Below, piece after piece: positions 35,336 through 47,615 of a stretch of 64,000 nucleotides of DNA. The stretch covers positions 162,843,250 through 162,907,249 of the forward strand of contig OX578135.1 of the NCBI GenBank assembly GCA_951213105.1. The letters run 5' to 3'. This DNA is from Amaurobius ferox (lineage: Eukaryota > Arthropoda > Arachnida > Araneae > Amaurobiidae). Made by a program: the position numbers and the translations under genes. Position 1 is the first letter of the stretch. Each line of letters starts with the position of its first letter. The notes beneath the pieces were generated by a model. That model was not told where the DNA came from. It searched no databases and worked only from the letters and a program-made list of their open reading frames with translations.

Positions 35336-37187
35336 CTTTACACTATATTACATAGCATAAAAGAGTAATAAAAATGCATGCAGTAAATAGTGCGGAGAAC
35401 AGTTTTACAGAGCTCTACAAGTCAGTGCATAACCTGTTCAATATCACTTAAGCAAAAATAAAAAAATGTATGTTTTTTTTTTTAAACTGATAACTCACTG
35501 TAAAATTGAAAATATCTACTACATGAGAAAAATATTTTTACATAGTGACAGTGGCATAAACAGAGAGAAATTTTGGAGAAGGTTCTTGAATTTGGAAGGA
35601 GCTTAAGATCTATATCTGATCTAATTGAATCAAAGTTATTCTTACAAACATAATAAACTTGTTTAGAATTTGAAAAAAGTTATATAAAAAGTTTTTAAAA
35701 ATATTGGTGTAAGCTGTCCGACATTGAAACATTGGAAACAAAAGATGCTCAATTCTCTAATTCAGTATAACTACATGAAGATGGTTAGAAAATTGCTTTT
35801 AAGACTCTATTGCCTAGAAAATAAAAGGAAAAAAATCAATAGCACAATCGCTCAATTTGAGTACGTTTAAAAAAAAATGTAAACTGTAAAAATATGAAAG
35901 TTCAATTTTTCCAATTTGAAAATTCTATCAAGAATAAAATGAAGAATGGAAAAGGATGTTTTAATATTACAAGGAAATTATTTTCCTATACAAACAAAAT
36001 CGTACTTTAAAATTAATAAATATTTCAGAAAAAAATTAATAATGAAACATATTGCAAAGAAATTAATGTTGTGCATTTTTTAATTCACACAATTTGAAAG
36101 AAAAGAGTGTTTCAACACTACATTAGAAGGTAATCTATATACATGAAACTGCACTTTGAAAAAGTGTGTATCAATGTGTGAAAATAATTCACAAGTAAAT
36201 AAAGCTTATACAAAATTTGATGTGCACTAACCATTCTAATGATAATAAAAAACTCACTGCATCTCCATTCCTAAGAATACCAAAATACACTTGCTAGTAC
36301 TTTAAAAACAAAAGGAACCTCCAATTCATAAAATGAATATATTTAAATAGATGAATTCAGGTTCAGATGGAAAAGATAAGGAATGTTGAAAAGACCTTTT
36401 CAAAAAATATATATATATATATATATTTGAAATGTAATAATAAGAATTATGTAAAAATAAAAAAAATAAAAATACAATTCAAGTAATATTAACATTACCA
36501 TAGAAGCAAATTCACGGCCATAATGCCGATAAGAGAAAAGAACAGAACCTTCCCAAATTCGATGATTAATCAGAATTAAATTCCTCTTCAGGTCTGAGTA
36601 TTTAACTCTAATTAACCCAAACAAATGCCTGTTTCAGATTAAGCAACAGTACATTACTATAAATGCTTAAACTCAGACTACAGGCATCAAAAAATGAAAA
36701 AATGAAAAAAGGATACATTAAGAAAATTGTATTACCATGCGGCATGAATCATTCTACTTCTACCACGTGTATACACGATCAACCTCAACAACTTAATCTA
36801 GAAGCACCGGAATGAACAAGTCGAAATTCTACCAGGGAGGTAGTACGAACGTTCACGAAAATACTCCCAAACCCGTCCAGTGAGTCTAAGCTGGAGACTG
36901 GACAAGCAATTCAGAATACAACTTCCCAAACATGCAGAACAGAATATGAATATGAATCATAGATGAAAATTCCTACTAAACAAGAATTAATAGGAAAACT
37001 GGATAATCGAGAATGCCACTATACACCATTATAAGGGCGCACAAAACGTAGTTTCAATAATGACAAAAGTTACATTTTTTTGCGAAAATAAAATTCAAAA
37101 CATTAATGCATCTTATTTTCCGATTTTTTGATTTTTCTAATGTTTTTGACTTAGTTTATTATTTTTCATTTTTATTTATTTATATAA

Positions 37188-37307
37188 TTAATAAATAATT
37201 ATATATAACATACAAACATATATATATATATACATACATATATATATATATATATACATATATATATACATATATATACATATATATATACATATATACA
37301 CACATAT

Positions 37308-37347
<40 letters not shown>

Positions 37348-37370
37348 TTTCTCTCTCTCTCCTGTATGTT
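37188..37370. repeat. TA/TACA microsatellite at the 3' end of the Penelope-like element
   Basis: About 150 bases of TA and TACA repeats followed by a T run and CTCTCTCT. It directly abuts the stop codon region of the reverse transcriptase ORF. The tyrosine/isoleucine-rich open frame on the minus strand here is a product of the repeat and not a gene. Confidence 0.85.
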
Positions 37371-40116
37371 AGTCACTATAATTGGGAATGTTTTCTAGGA
37401 TGTTATCGAGTGAAATTTGATACACTGAGTTGATAATTTTAATAACAAAAATGGGGGGATATGCATTATTAGTCGCTGTACTCAATAATTCCATAAAGTG
37501 CGCTAATTTATAATATTCATCACAAATTTTATTGATTCTAAGAGCCTGGTTTATTATAATATTTCTAAATACAGATATATGCAGACAAGAGTCAAAATGT
37601 TGAATTTTTGATGTATTAAATTTAAAATCCTGTCTTTTATCATACAAGTTTATAACCATATTACAATTTTGTAAATTTAAATTTAAATCTAAAAAGTTTG
37701 CAACATTTGTGTCATTATTACTTGCATTTAATTGTAAATTTTTTGGATAAAAGTTTAATACTATAGGGATATTATTATTTGGGGATACACATAAAATGTC
37801 ATCTATATATCTAAACATGTGCATATTATGCAAGCTTGGATTAATGTTTTTTTCATAGAAGAATAAATACAGATTAGCTAACAATGATGAGGCACACCCC
37901 CCTTGTGGGATACCAACCTGTTGTTTAAAAATAGTACCACCATGTTGAATATAATTCTCATAAAGAGTGAAGTTAAGTAATTTTTTAAAAAGAAAATTTG
38001 AATATTTTAGGTTGATATTATATTTTTCAAAAATTCCTAAAATAATTCTATACAGATCATCTATATTAATATTATTAAACAAATCTTTGAAATCAAAGGT
38101 ATAAATACTACGAATATTAGTAAGAGTTTTCAATTTCTTAACTACTTCAAAACTGTTTTTTACAATATGACAATTTTTTGAGATTTCATCTGACGAGGAT
38201 ACTTCATGTAATATCTTTAATAATAATTTTCCAGCATTAGTAATGTAAGAATTATGCCCACTGGTAATGGTTCGAAAAGCAACAGGGGATTTATGAAACT
38301 TGGGTACTAAAACAATATATGGAATGTTATTACAACTATTTTTTAGATGGATTTGCTTATATTTGGCTGATATTCTATTGTATAAGATTTTAAGGTTAGT
38401 TTTATGTAAATTATAGATATGATTATTAAGTAAGTGTGACTGAAGGGTATTTTTATAATAATATTTACAAATAATTGAGTAGTTTCCACTTGCCTTATCG
38501 ACATATGTAATGACAAAATCATTTTGTATTTCTTTAATATCATTTTTAATTGAATTAAGTTTATATGAATTATTAATTTTCTGATTATATATATAATGAT
38601 TTAAGTATTGCTCTATTAAGACTCTCCAAGGTTTAAAGGCTTCTACAGGGATTTGATATTTATAACTGATTTTATAAATAAATTTATTTAAGTCAAGAAA
38701 TAAACCTTTACATATTAATTTATGTTTAAATTTAGTAGGTATACGGTACTTAGTACCCAGTAACATCAGTGATCTTAGTGCATCATAATTAATAATATTT
38801 AGATTTCCCGTTATAACATGCCCATGGTGTTTATCTACGAAGTCTTTGTATTTTTCTAAATGACAGTGGCAATATGACTCTTTATCCAATTCATAGTTTT
38901 GATTAATATCTACTGATTTGGCAATTTGATTATAGTTGAAAATATAACGTCCTAGCAGTTTATCATATTTATATGCAATTTTAGGATTTACATGTTTGAC
39001 TGGAAAGTAATTGGAAACCGATTTTAAGAAATTATTTATCTTCAGATTATTTAATACAGAATTAGTAAAATTCAAGGTACAATATTCATTTATTTTAGTA
39101 TTTTGTTTTGATTCGTCATTAAAGTTTAAGTCTGTGACATATAAATAATTATAAAGATTTTTACTTCTGGTAATGAGCAAATCATAGAATAAATGTTTAA
39201 AATGAACGTTATCAAATGCAGTACTTAGAAAAAGATTATATACCATATTTAATTGCTGTTTTTTAATTGCGAAAATCCAGTTTTTACATTGTTTCCAATC
39301 AAAAGTAATTTTAAAATTTGCATGTTGCTGAAGGATGGCATTTTTTAGTTCAGATAATGATGGCAATTTTTTATTATATTTACTTGCTCTTTTAGTTCTT
39401 TTTGATTTACTTTTATGATTGTTGAAGGAATTATAAATATTATGGTCTTCATTAGGAGAATTAAAGGACTTTTTAACAATATTATGATGGTTAAATATTT
39501 GATTGAGTCCATATGGAAAGATGGTTTTGTGTGCACAAATGAATTCATTTTCAAGAAACAATCTGTCATAGTAATTTTTTTGAATACACAGAATACTAAT
39601 TTCAATGTTGTCGAACCCATGTTTAGAAAAATGTTCGTATTCAAATTTTGATTCATTAAAGGAAGTTGCATTATTTGAAAAAAATTTTATGTGATTCCTG
39701 TGTACGTTAATTCGGAGATGCAGAGGGTTGCTAGTTTGACCTATATATGACATATTACATTTTTTACATTCAATTTGGTAGATACAATTATATGTTTTAC
39801 AGAAGACAAGATTATTGTTACAATTGATCTGATTACTATTAGCAAACGGACAAGTTTTACATCTATTAGAATTACAAGATTTAAATTTAAGTGTGTTATT
39901 TAGTGATGCATGGCTGTACGATTGAAAGTTATATGAAGTGAACAAAGAATACTGGCTGGATGTACCGAATGAAGATGGAATAGTCATAGAGGATAAAGGA
40001 TATTGTTGGTAGCTGGATAATGATCTAGGAGAACCCCAACAAGTTCTCGAATACCGAGCTTGGATGTCAGAAAGCATCCAGTTGCCAGTCGCTAATTTTT
40101 TATAATAAGACATCAT
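37369..40116 (-). CDS. Permuted Penelope-like element (Naiad-type) GIY-YIG endonuclease-reverse transcriptase
   Basis: A 915-residue protein with no internal stop or frameshift. The N-terminal part has cysteine-rich [11 protein letters not shown] then a GIY-YIG nuclease: CIYQI (111-115), an inserted CKKC pair (118-121), YIGQT (124-128), R135, the E in FLENEFI (about 189-191) and N205 in GLNQ. A DKASG motif (540-544, the DKTG-like element) precedes the reverse transcriptase. RT motif A is [11 protein letters not shown] (D675), motif [18 protein letters not shown] (735 on) and motif C YIDD (770-773). Canonical Penelope-like elements carry GIY-YIG after the RT; the permuted order seen here is that of the Chlamys/Naiad clade. 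The element lies in the synergin intron, same strand. Terminal repeats and a hammerhead ribozyme were not found. All catalytic motifs look intact. Confidence 0.9.
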   Translation of the reverse strand: MMSYYKKLATGNWMLSDIQARYSRTCWGSPRSLSSYQQYPLSSMTIPSSFGTSSQYSLFTSYNFQSYSHASLNNTLKFKSCNSNRCKTCPFANSNQINCNNNLVFCKTYNCIYQIECKKCNMSYIGQTSNPLHLRINVHRNHIKFFSNNATSFNESKFEYEHFSKHGFDNIEISILCIQKNYYDRLFLENEFICAHKTIFPYGLNQIFNHHNIVKKSFNSPNEDHNIYNSFNNHKSKSKRTKRASKYNKKLPSLSELKNAILQQHANFKITFDWKQCKNWIFAIKKQQLNMVYNLFLSTAFDNVHFKHLFYDLLITRSKNLYNYLYVTDLNFNDESKQNTKINEYCTLNFTNSVLNNLKINNFLKSVSNYFPVKHVNPKIAYKYDKLLGRYIFNYNQIAKSVDINQNYELDKESYCHCHLEKYKDFVDKHHGHVITGNLNIINYDALRSLMLLGTKYRIPTKFKHKLICKGLFLDLNKFIYKISYKYQIPVEAFKPWRVLIEQYLNHYIYNQKINNSYKLNSIKNDIKEIQNDFVITYVDKASGNYSIICKYYYKNTLQSHLLNNHIYNLHKTNLKILYNRISAKYKQIHLKNSCNNIPYIVLVPKFHKSPVAFRTITSGHNSYITNAGKLLLKILHEVSSSDEISKNCHIVKNSFEVVKKLKTLTNIRSIYTFDFKDLFNNINIDDLYRIILGIFEKYNINLKYSNFLFKKLLNFTLYENYIQHGGTIFKQQVGIPQGGCASSLLANLYLFFYEKNINPSLHNMHMFRYIDDILCVSPNNNIPIVLNFYPKNLQLNASNNDTNVANFLDLNLNLQNCNMVINLYDKRQDFKFNTSKIQHFDSCLHISVFRNIIINQALRINKICDEYYKLAHFMELLSTATNNAYPPIFVIKIINSVYQISLDNILENIPNYSD

Positions 40117-40904
40117 GTAATAGGGAATGATAGTAACCTTTATTTCCCCAAAATAAAGGCACTTGCATTAAAAAAAGAGACTCTTTAGCCAAGAAAGCAC
40201 CTTAATTCAATTACAAAGGTGGAGACACAATTACAACATAAGAAAGGTACCATTATTTTTCAAACTAATGGATCATCTAAAACACTTTGAAAATATATAA
40301 ACTAATGTGTAGACACATTAAGACCCGGATTAAATAAATGCTTAGGAATAAGCAAAACTAGGATAGATAGTGGAAAAATATACATATACACATTGACTAT
40401 TCCAGAATAAATTGATTCAAATTAACATCCATGAATACAACATGAAACACAATATTTTACTTCAGAACTAATATAATCTAAGAATAATACAACCATTGCT
40501 GTAAATACAGAATTCAAATTCTTCCAATAAATATGCATTTATTTAATGGTTCAACAATTCAGAGATTCAACGTATGAAAGGCTACGTACGATCACAAAAA
40601 CAATAAGATATTCAATATATGAAAAACTAAGATCGATCACAAAAACAATGGCTAAGAATAGAATTATTACCTAGGAATTACAATTACCAGACATTTTAAA
40701 ATGATAAGATAAGGGATAATGAGATAAAAAAGAAGTTAGAATTTGACACCAATTCAGCGCAAATGCAGCTAACTTTAGTGTAATTCAGTTCTTACTAATT
40801 AAAAATGAATGTTACCACAGAAACTCGTAAACAACTAGACAGAAAATAAGAAACCAATATACAATACGCGCATAATGCAATATATATATATATCATTTAT
40901 TATA
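40117..40904. other. Upstream flank of the Penelope-like element
   Basis: AT-rich sequence within the synergin intron. It probably includes the 5' untranslated part of the element. No direct repeat of the 3' flank was recognised, so element boundaries are undefined. Confidence 0.4.
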
Positions 40905-40927
40905 CTAAACATCAACACAATACATAC

Positions 40928-41086
40928 CTTTTGCATCTTTTTTAATGGGAATGACAGTGGTAGGATTAGATATGGCAGTAAAATCATATAAGGTATCTTG
41001 CTTGGGCACTGAAGGCTCAGAACTCAAAGAATTTGCATTTAAAGACATAATGTGAAACTTTTTGTCTTTTCCACTGGCTTCGACTT
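40928..41086 (-). CDS. SYNRG: Synergin gamma, internal linker exon
   Basis: The acceptor CATTGAAG|AAGTCG follows a strong pyrimidine tract and the donor is AAAAG|GTATGT. The exon enters in phase 1, completing G|AA from the 42899-43113 exon, and leaves in phase 1. The 53 codons read EVEASGKDKKFHIMSLN, SSEPSVPKQDTLYDFTAI and NPTTVIPIKKDAK. It is a polar linker with a DTLYDFTAI stretch. It is assigned to synergin because splice sites and phase are consistent with the exons on both sides. A second AG three bases later is also usable. Confidence 0.7.
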
Positions 41087-42528
41087 CTTCAATGGATAAA
41101 AAGAGAGAGAAAGAATTAGCATGCATGATAAACTTAAAAAAGGTTTATTCTTAATGTTATTTTTTACATAATTTAGTTCGTGCAACATGAATAAATTTGC
41201 AATCCCAAAAAAGTATAGTTTTATATTTTCATAACAATTTGGAAATTAATTTTAAACAACAAATTAAAATTTTTTTAGATTTTTTTTTTCCAGATAGAGT
41301 TTCATATTATTTTGGTTTCATTTTTCAGAGAAATATGAAGTTTTCATTTAAAAGTGATTTGTGAGTTTATTAGGAAGCTACAATATTAAAATTCAACTAA
41401 TAACACAACAGATGCATAACTTCCTTGAAGAAAACAGACATAGGTTAATTAGATAACTATTGATATCTTATGCTTTTTACATCTCAGAGTGAGAAAAGTA
41501 TATTTTTAAGAGATTTCATTTGTAAGTTGCTCTTTTTTAGAATAGTGTAAATTATTTTAAAAACTAGAGGGGTAAGGCCCTCACATGATCGGATACATAA
41601 AATTGTAAAAGATTACTTCCCATCCACTCACCTACAGCACTTACACTGCTTCTACCCACAGACACATGAGAGGGATGCACCGTTACCAATCAATATTATT
41701 ATTCTTTTATAAAACTTCCTATGAAATCATGAGTACTGTACCATTTCCTAACAAAATTGCAATTAATGTATGAACCCCTAGGCACTCCCTAAAATAAACC
41801 TGTCCGACGAATAGTAAAACTCACTATATTCTGAATCAAGAATATATTAAATTAATAATTCTCTCAAAGCAACAGACATTATCAAAGACAAAATTAGTTG
41901 TGTTAATATCATAAATTATTCAATTTTCATCAATTTGGCAATATTTTCCAAAAGTCACCAAATTTGATGCCACGTAGGATTGACCATCCTGCCATCCCCT
42001 AACAAAACATAATAAATTAATGACCCCCTGGATCTGGAAAATGCACCTGTCCCTCGTACCTGAACTTAACTATCCAAAATATTGAATTTTCATCAATCAT
42101 TGGAAAAAAAGTTGCCAAGATGGCAATATTTTGAAAATTTCATCACCAATTTTTAACCAAGCATTATAATGATATACATTTATAACATGACAACAGTAAG
42201 ATGCAACAAGCCATTTGGAAACAACCAGGTCAGTTATGATTAAAATTGAAGTCAGTTATGCTTAAGAATTTAATACATTCAGCTGGTAATACCAGCTGAA
42301 TGCAAAGGCCTTTGCATGTATAACAAATTTTAATTATCAATTTCCTGTATTAACTAGAGCACTATCATTGTTCTGGGAATCTCATTGCTTTGACATAAGA
42401 AATTATGCTATGAAAACCTTAAATGTTGAATAATTTGTGTTCTAATTATGAGAGTTACACAGAATTTTAACTAGTTTATTTAATGTATTTACACATAAAA
42501 TTTCATAGTGATGTGTGCTTTTGCTCTT
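41087..42528 (-). other. Synergin intron
   Basis: An intron of about 1.8 kb reaching to 42898. It contains degraded fragments of dispersed family A near 41920-42160 (TTTTCATCAATTTGGCAATA type) and the piggyBac terminal relic listed below. Nothing is coding. Confidence 0.5.
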
Positions 42529-42612
42529 AACCCCTTGTGGATGGTGGCACTCCAGAACTGCCGTGGTTCAAAAGATGAAGCTCTTCACTTGTGAACTGGT
42601 CAAAAAAGACAA
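42529..42612 (-). mobile_element. Solo terminal relic of the piggyBac family
   Basis: AACCCCTTGTGGATGG, then CCAGAACTGCCGTGG and GAACTGGTCAAAAAAGAC, align with the reverse complement of the right end of the 18.2-kb element (AACCCTTTCGGGACGG, then CTGAAACTGCCGTGG and GAACTGTTCCCAAAAGAC). Only about 84 diverged bases remain and no partner end is nearby. Confidence 0.55.
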
Positions 42613-42898
42613 CTGCTATTAACATATTATTAACTTACTATTAATATATTATTAACAATTTACTATTAATGTATTATTAGCAATTTACTATTAATATATT
42701 ATGCATTTGCATTTTGTTATTATTAAATTCCCGGTGACTTGTTACACATGTTTAAATTTCCAAATTATGATAATAAAGTTTTTAAATTTGCCATTCAATT
42801 CTGGTAGTACCTTGTAAAACCCAATATATTGTTCAGATACCTCATATAAAGAAAATATACAATAGAAAAGAACTCATATAGAGAGGACAATTTTATAC

Positions 42899-43113
42899 CC
42901 CTGGTTTTAACAGAGGAAAATGAAGAGTTTCCAATCATTTTCTTGGGCTGGAACTTTCCAAACATGCTGTCGATAAGGTTGTCTGCATTCATGCTGCCCT
43001 TTTTGCCAGCAACTGTAAATTGTTTCAGCCTCTCTTGCTGCATCTGGAAGTTTCTTTCCTTCTCTAACCTTCGTTGTTCCTCTAACAGTTTGGCAGGATC
43101 AGATGTAGAGGGA
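42899..43113 (-). CDS. SYNRG: Synergin gamma, coiled-coil exon
   Basis: The acceptor is TTTTTTTAG|TCCCTC and the donor CCAGGG|GTATAA. It enters in phase 2, completing AG|T from the 52670-52749 exon, and leaves in phase 1. The 72 codons read SPSTSDPAKLLEEQRRLE, KERNFQMQQERLKQF, GSMNADNLIDSMFGKFQPKK and NSSFSSVKTR. The charged helical LLEEQRRLEKER segment matches the LLEEERKRRQFEEQ coiled region of vertebrate synergin gamma, and the following LIDSMFGKF aligns with its conserved post-coil segment. Good match in order and spacing. Confidence 0.78.
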
Positions 43114-43444
43114 CTAAAAAAAGTCAGGAATATGAAAAAATCTAACAATTACAGCTTACAGAAAAATCACAAATATTGAGAATAAACTACAGAAATTAAC
43201 AGATTAGACAGATAATGCACCTCACAAGATAGATAATGCACTTCACATTTATTTACAGGTCAATAAATAAGCAAAGTGTTGCAGCAAAGTGTGGGTAACC
43301 AAAATTACATAGCTATTTATAGATAAGTCAAATCATCTGCTCAAAGAAAAGATAAAAAAACAACATATAGATAAACAATATATTACTGTGTAGCAGAATG
43401 TAGCATTATGGTGACCTATCCATCCACATAAAAATAAAAAAAGG

Positions 43445-43756
43445 AAGGGGGGGGGGGGGGGGGGTAAAATTAAAAATTTAATGGATATTTTTTTTAATTA
43501 ATTTAAAAGTAATTTATGTAAAACAATAAATACCTATGTTGTATAGTGATATAAAAAATAATTAGGTAGAACTATTTAATTTACCTGAGAAATTCCTGAA
43601 ATCTTCATCCAGCTAAAGGGGAAAACTTAAGAGGAAATAAAATAATTACTGAATAAGGAAACAAGGGTTGGGGGGGGGGGGGGACAGTGATATATTCTCT
43701 TAAATATCAAAAAAAATGTTACAACTGTAGCAAAGCAATGCCCCCCCCCCCCCCTC
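43445..43756. repeat. Cluster of long G and C homopolymers
   Basis: Within about 310 bp of synergin intron there is a G run of about 18 near 43446-43463, a G run of about 14 near 43671-43684 and a C run of about 15 near 43740-43755. Confidence 0.8.
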
Positions 43757-43893
43757 CACAAAAAAAAGTTAAACATTATGACCACAGTGCCAGAAACTTA
43801 AATAACAGACTTAAATAATTATAAAATAATATATAATTAATAAACTTAAATAACACACACAGGAAAACTCTACCCTATTTTTGCTGGTCTTAA

Positions 43894-44648
43894 GGGTGAG
43901 CGTCAGTAAATTTTCTGCCCTATCTGCACTTTGTTAACTTTCGCCGAAATTCTGCTCAAACAGTTGCGAAATATTTTCTTATAGATAAAATGCTATACTT
44001 AGATTATATTAAAACTAAATTTAATACCCAATAAAACATAGAATATATGTTTTATTTTAATTTAAAATATTTTTAGTGCTGCCATCTGTTGTCGTAATTT
44101 AATTCATACCGACTATTTTTATTTTTTAATGAACATTTTTAAATCTCTATTCCTTCTAATACGCTATTAAATACAACAGATCATATATAATGCCATAATC
44201 ACGGAAATGTAATTGAGCTTGGACTTGAAGACAAAGGAACTTGAAGACAAAACTGCAGTCTTCAGTGATGTACATTCAGATCCCTTATCAAATTTATAGA
44301 ATGATAAATTACCTTTCCGTGATTGTGACATTATTATATATGATCTGTTGTTGTATTTAACACTGTATTAGAAGGAATAGATATTTAAAATGTTCATTAA
44401 AAAATAAAAATAATCGGTATGAATTAAATTACGACAACAGATGGCAGCACCAAAAATATTTTGGATTAAAATAAAAAATATATTCTATGTTTTTTGGAGC
44501 ATTAAATTTAGTTTTAATGTAATCTAAGCATTGCATTTTATTTTTCAGAAAATATTTCGCAACTGTGTGAGCAGAATTTCAGCGAAACATGTGTGCCGCG
44601 AAAGTTAACAAAGCGCGGATAGGGCAGAAAATTTACTGATGCTCACCC
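43894..44648. mobile_element. TTAA-flanked foldback element (piggyBac-like MITE)
   Basis: TTAA at 43890-43893 and 44649-44652 flank arms of roughly 320 bp (43894-44212 and 44310-44648). The termini are GGGTGAGCGTCAGTAAATTT and AAATTTACTGATGCTCACCC. The arms stay complementary through GAACATTTTTAAATCT and ATGCCATAATCACGGAAA. The loop holds a duplicated ACTTGAAGACAAA. TTAA duplication and the GGG start fit a non-autonomous piggyBac-superfamily element; its termini differ from the 18.2-kb family. Confidence 0.75.
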
Positions 44649-44652
44649 TTAA

Positions 44653-46777
44653 AAGATGATCTACATACAAGTAAACAAAAGATACAGATGGACAGAAGAA
44701 AACAGGGTCTGGTGTGGAAAAGGAAAGAGTTAAAAGGTGAATATATGGGACGCACCCATGTAGGGGGCCATTGACCTTACCTATACCCACAAAGGAACTA
44801 CTATTCTACCCACAAGAGACTACTATTGTGTCCCCAAAGGGATCACAATTATTCCAGCAAAATGTCCTCTTTCTTCAGGGAGGGTCCATTGCAGACTGCT
44901 CAGACATCTGGTCCAGATAAGGGTGGTTAGAGATCAGGAGTGTTAGATGTTGCTCAACTTATTGGGCTAAAAGCCCACTTCCTACATTGTAAGCTGTAGG
45001 TGGACATGGAAGTATACAAGTTGGACACAAGAATTAAAAAAAACGAATATCTTCATGCCAAACAGCGGCGACTTATGGCTTTTAGAATCTGAATCAGGTG
45101 TATTCTCTGGAACCCAAATTTGGCGAAGCCCCTTGCACACAGCAGCAGTATTCCGTAGCATGTGGGACCCAGTGCAGGGTTGCTAAGGTGGAGGTGTTTT
45201 AGCGATTCTAGCATCCTCATTGAAAATTATGGCTTCAAATCTGAGGAAATTAATAACTGTCACACTATGGCGGAGAATTTGGCATTCCAACCGAGGAAAA
45301 AAATAGAAAACATCAGCCATCTAAGACTGACTGCAATTTCTAAAAATGTGAAGCTATTTCCTTGTAATTACATAACAGGGTGGGTTAGAAATCATTAATT
45401 CATATCAATTTAATAGTGTCTACTTATACACACAGTATTGGTATATATTGCACAACTGTGTTTTAGTACTGCACTCTCCCTGGGTTAACTTAAATGCAAC
45501 AGGCAATTTTACCCAATTATTACATGAATTTAATTTATTTTGAAGTGTTAATAATTATCATAATTAATTCTTTAAATAAACTTCTAATATTAAAAAAAAA
45601 AATAAAACGCATATTAGTCTAAAGTAAGTAAACTAATCTCTTATAATTGAGCATATCCTAAACCAAACTTTATGAAGTGGCTTATCTTTCAGATAAGTGA
45701 ATAAATTTTTGGACTTATTTCAAATTATCTTGCATAAGTAAATTTCTCTAATTAAACTTATTTAATATAATGTAAATTAGGTTAACCTGCATAAAGAAAT
45801 GTAGATTAGGTTGAGCTGCAATTAACTGAAATTTAGCAAAGTATGGAAAACAGCAATATCTCTCATTATGTATTTATAACTTTGCAACACATCTTGACTT
45901 CTACAATCTTTATATAGTAAGAACATCTTTACATAATTTAAGTACTTTTAAACTTGAAATTTCAACCCTATAAATTACAAAAAAAGGAAAAAGTTATACA
46001 GCAACTAAAATCGATACCACAGTATACAAACAATAAATACTGGTGACAAGGGTCTTTCAAGTTTCTCTTTACCCAAGGTTCTACCTTTGTAAACAATTCA
46101 AGAGTGTGACAAAAATTTCCAGCAAATTCACTATTTTTACTTTGTATATTGCATTAATATACTAAACAAAAGTTGCACATAATTATTTTTTAAATGCAGA
46201 TTATTAAAATCTCTACTATTATAATGCATTAAGATAATCTATCATTAAAATGGTGATCAACTAGTCATATTTACACTATTTTAATGGGGTTTTTAAGAAT
46301 TTTGTATGTATTTTATTTTCTATACAATTTTAGATTATAATTCATACAGATCTTATTATAGATAGGCTGATCACCTATACATTTTACATTATACTGTTAG
46401 TATACTTTTAAGGTTGAAAAACTTTCAAAAGAACATAAGACTGACACTTCTTGATGAGATGGACTCAAATTTTAGTATAGATAGGATTATTCATATTTAC
46501 TCATTTAAAGAAAATTCCAATAATTAAAATTGTTGAATTCTGAAACAGAATTCAATTTCTTACATTTTGCAATCATTTTTATAACATGTCAATTAAAACA
46601 TTGTAAAAAACATTTAAATGAAATTATGAGCTTTCGATAAATTATTTAAGAAAAATATTTCAATTATTTACAAAGAAGGTTTTAAAATTTCTAAAATTAT
46701 TTTCCTTGTTCTAATTTCAGTAGGTGTGCACACAGAAATAAAATAGAAATTTGATTTGAGTTGAAAATATATATATA
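44653..46777. other. Synergin intron, unassigned
   Basis: The part to about 45400 is less AT-rich and includes short open frames without family resemblance. 45400-46777 is AT-rich intron sequence. No RNA gene or transposon core was recognised. Confidence 0.4.
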
Positions 46778-47615
46778 CAGTAGAACTCCGCTTAACCGGC
46801 CACCATTTAACCGGCTCTCTGCTTAAACAGGTTTCAATTTGATCTGTAAAAGTTAAAAATTATTCTCCTTTTAAAAATCGCTCCTTCCAATAATGGGAGC
46901 TGTTTTATCACGTGATCTGCAGGTGTTCGTTGTTTCTCGTGAATCTATTTTTAGAAAGTTTTCTGGGGTAGGAAACTTCATCCTTTTGGGAGGTACAATG
47001 CTTCACTTGTGATTGGATATTTTAAAATGGGAACAAGTGTTCCATAGTGTAGATGGTTTAAAAGCGATATTTTTTCTTTAATTTTTATTTAAAAAATATT
47101 CACGTGTTGTTTCAGTTACATTAGTTGTAGAGGTAACATTGTTGAAGAGGGAAAATGTCTAGTGTAGCAGGTAAGAGAAAGCGCGTTGCGGTATCGATGG
47201 AAAAAAGACTTAATGCTATAAAAAAAATGGACAGAGGTGAAAATTTAAAGACAATCGCTAAAGATTTTGGTGTCGGAGAGAGTACTGTCAGCGACTGGAA
47301 GAGGAAACGGAATGAGATAGAGGTATTTGTAGCCGATTAACGTCAAAGAATGGACTGGAGTCACATTTAACATTGAAGAAGCCTAATTCAGAAAATTTGG
47401 ACCAGGCATTACTTCTTTGATTTAACAAAGAACGAGAGAAAAGAAAGCCCATCAGCAGTTCTACTTTAAAGGAAAAGGCATTGATTCTACATAAAAAAAT
47501 TGGAGGAGATCAAGAATTTGTCGCTAGTGAAGGTTGGCTAAACAGTTGGAAAAAGAGGCATAGCATCCATCAGCTCACCATTTCTGGTGAAAAATTGTCT
47601 GCTGACCCAGAGGGT

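Larger units (their letters stand above)
31104..40927 (-). other. Large synergin intron filled by transposons
   Basis: A 9.8-kb intron on the minus strand. It contains a foldback MITE (31970-32668), a Helitron candidate (32899-34689), a dispersed repeat (34722-35335), a long TA-type microsatellite and a complete permuted Penelope-like element in the same orientation as the gene. 31104-31969 and 35336-37187 hold nothing recognisable beyond AT-rich sequence and a TA run at 36406-36427. Confidence 0.6.

Noticed and set aside
36640..37180. Hammerhead ribozyme downstream of the Penelope-like element
   Set aside because: I looked for the CTGANGA and GAAA core on both strands in the flanks and found no arrangement with matching stems; the 7-bp hairpin at about 36875-36903 lacks the core.
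37188..37376. Tyrosine/isoleucine-rich minus open frame
   Set aside because: It is a translated TA/TACA microsatellite.
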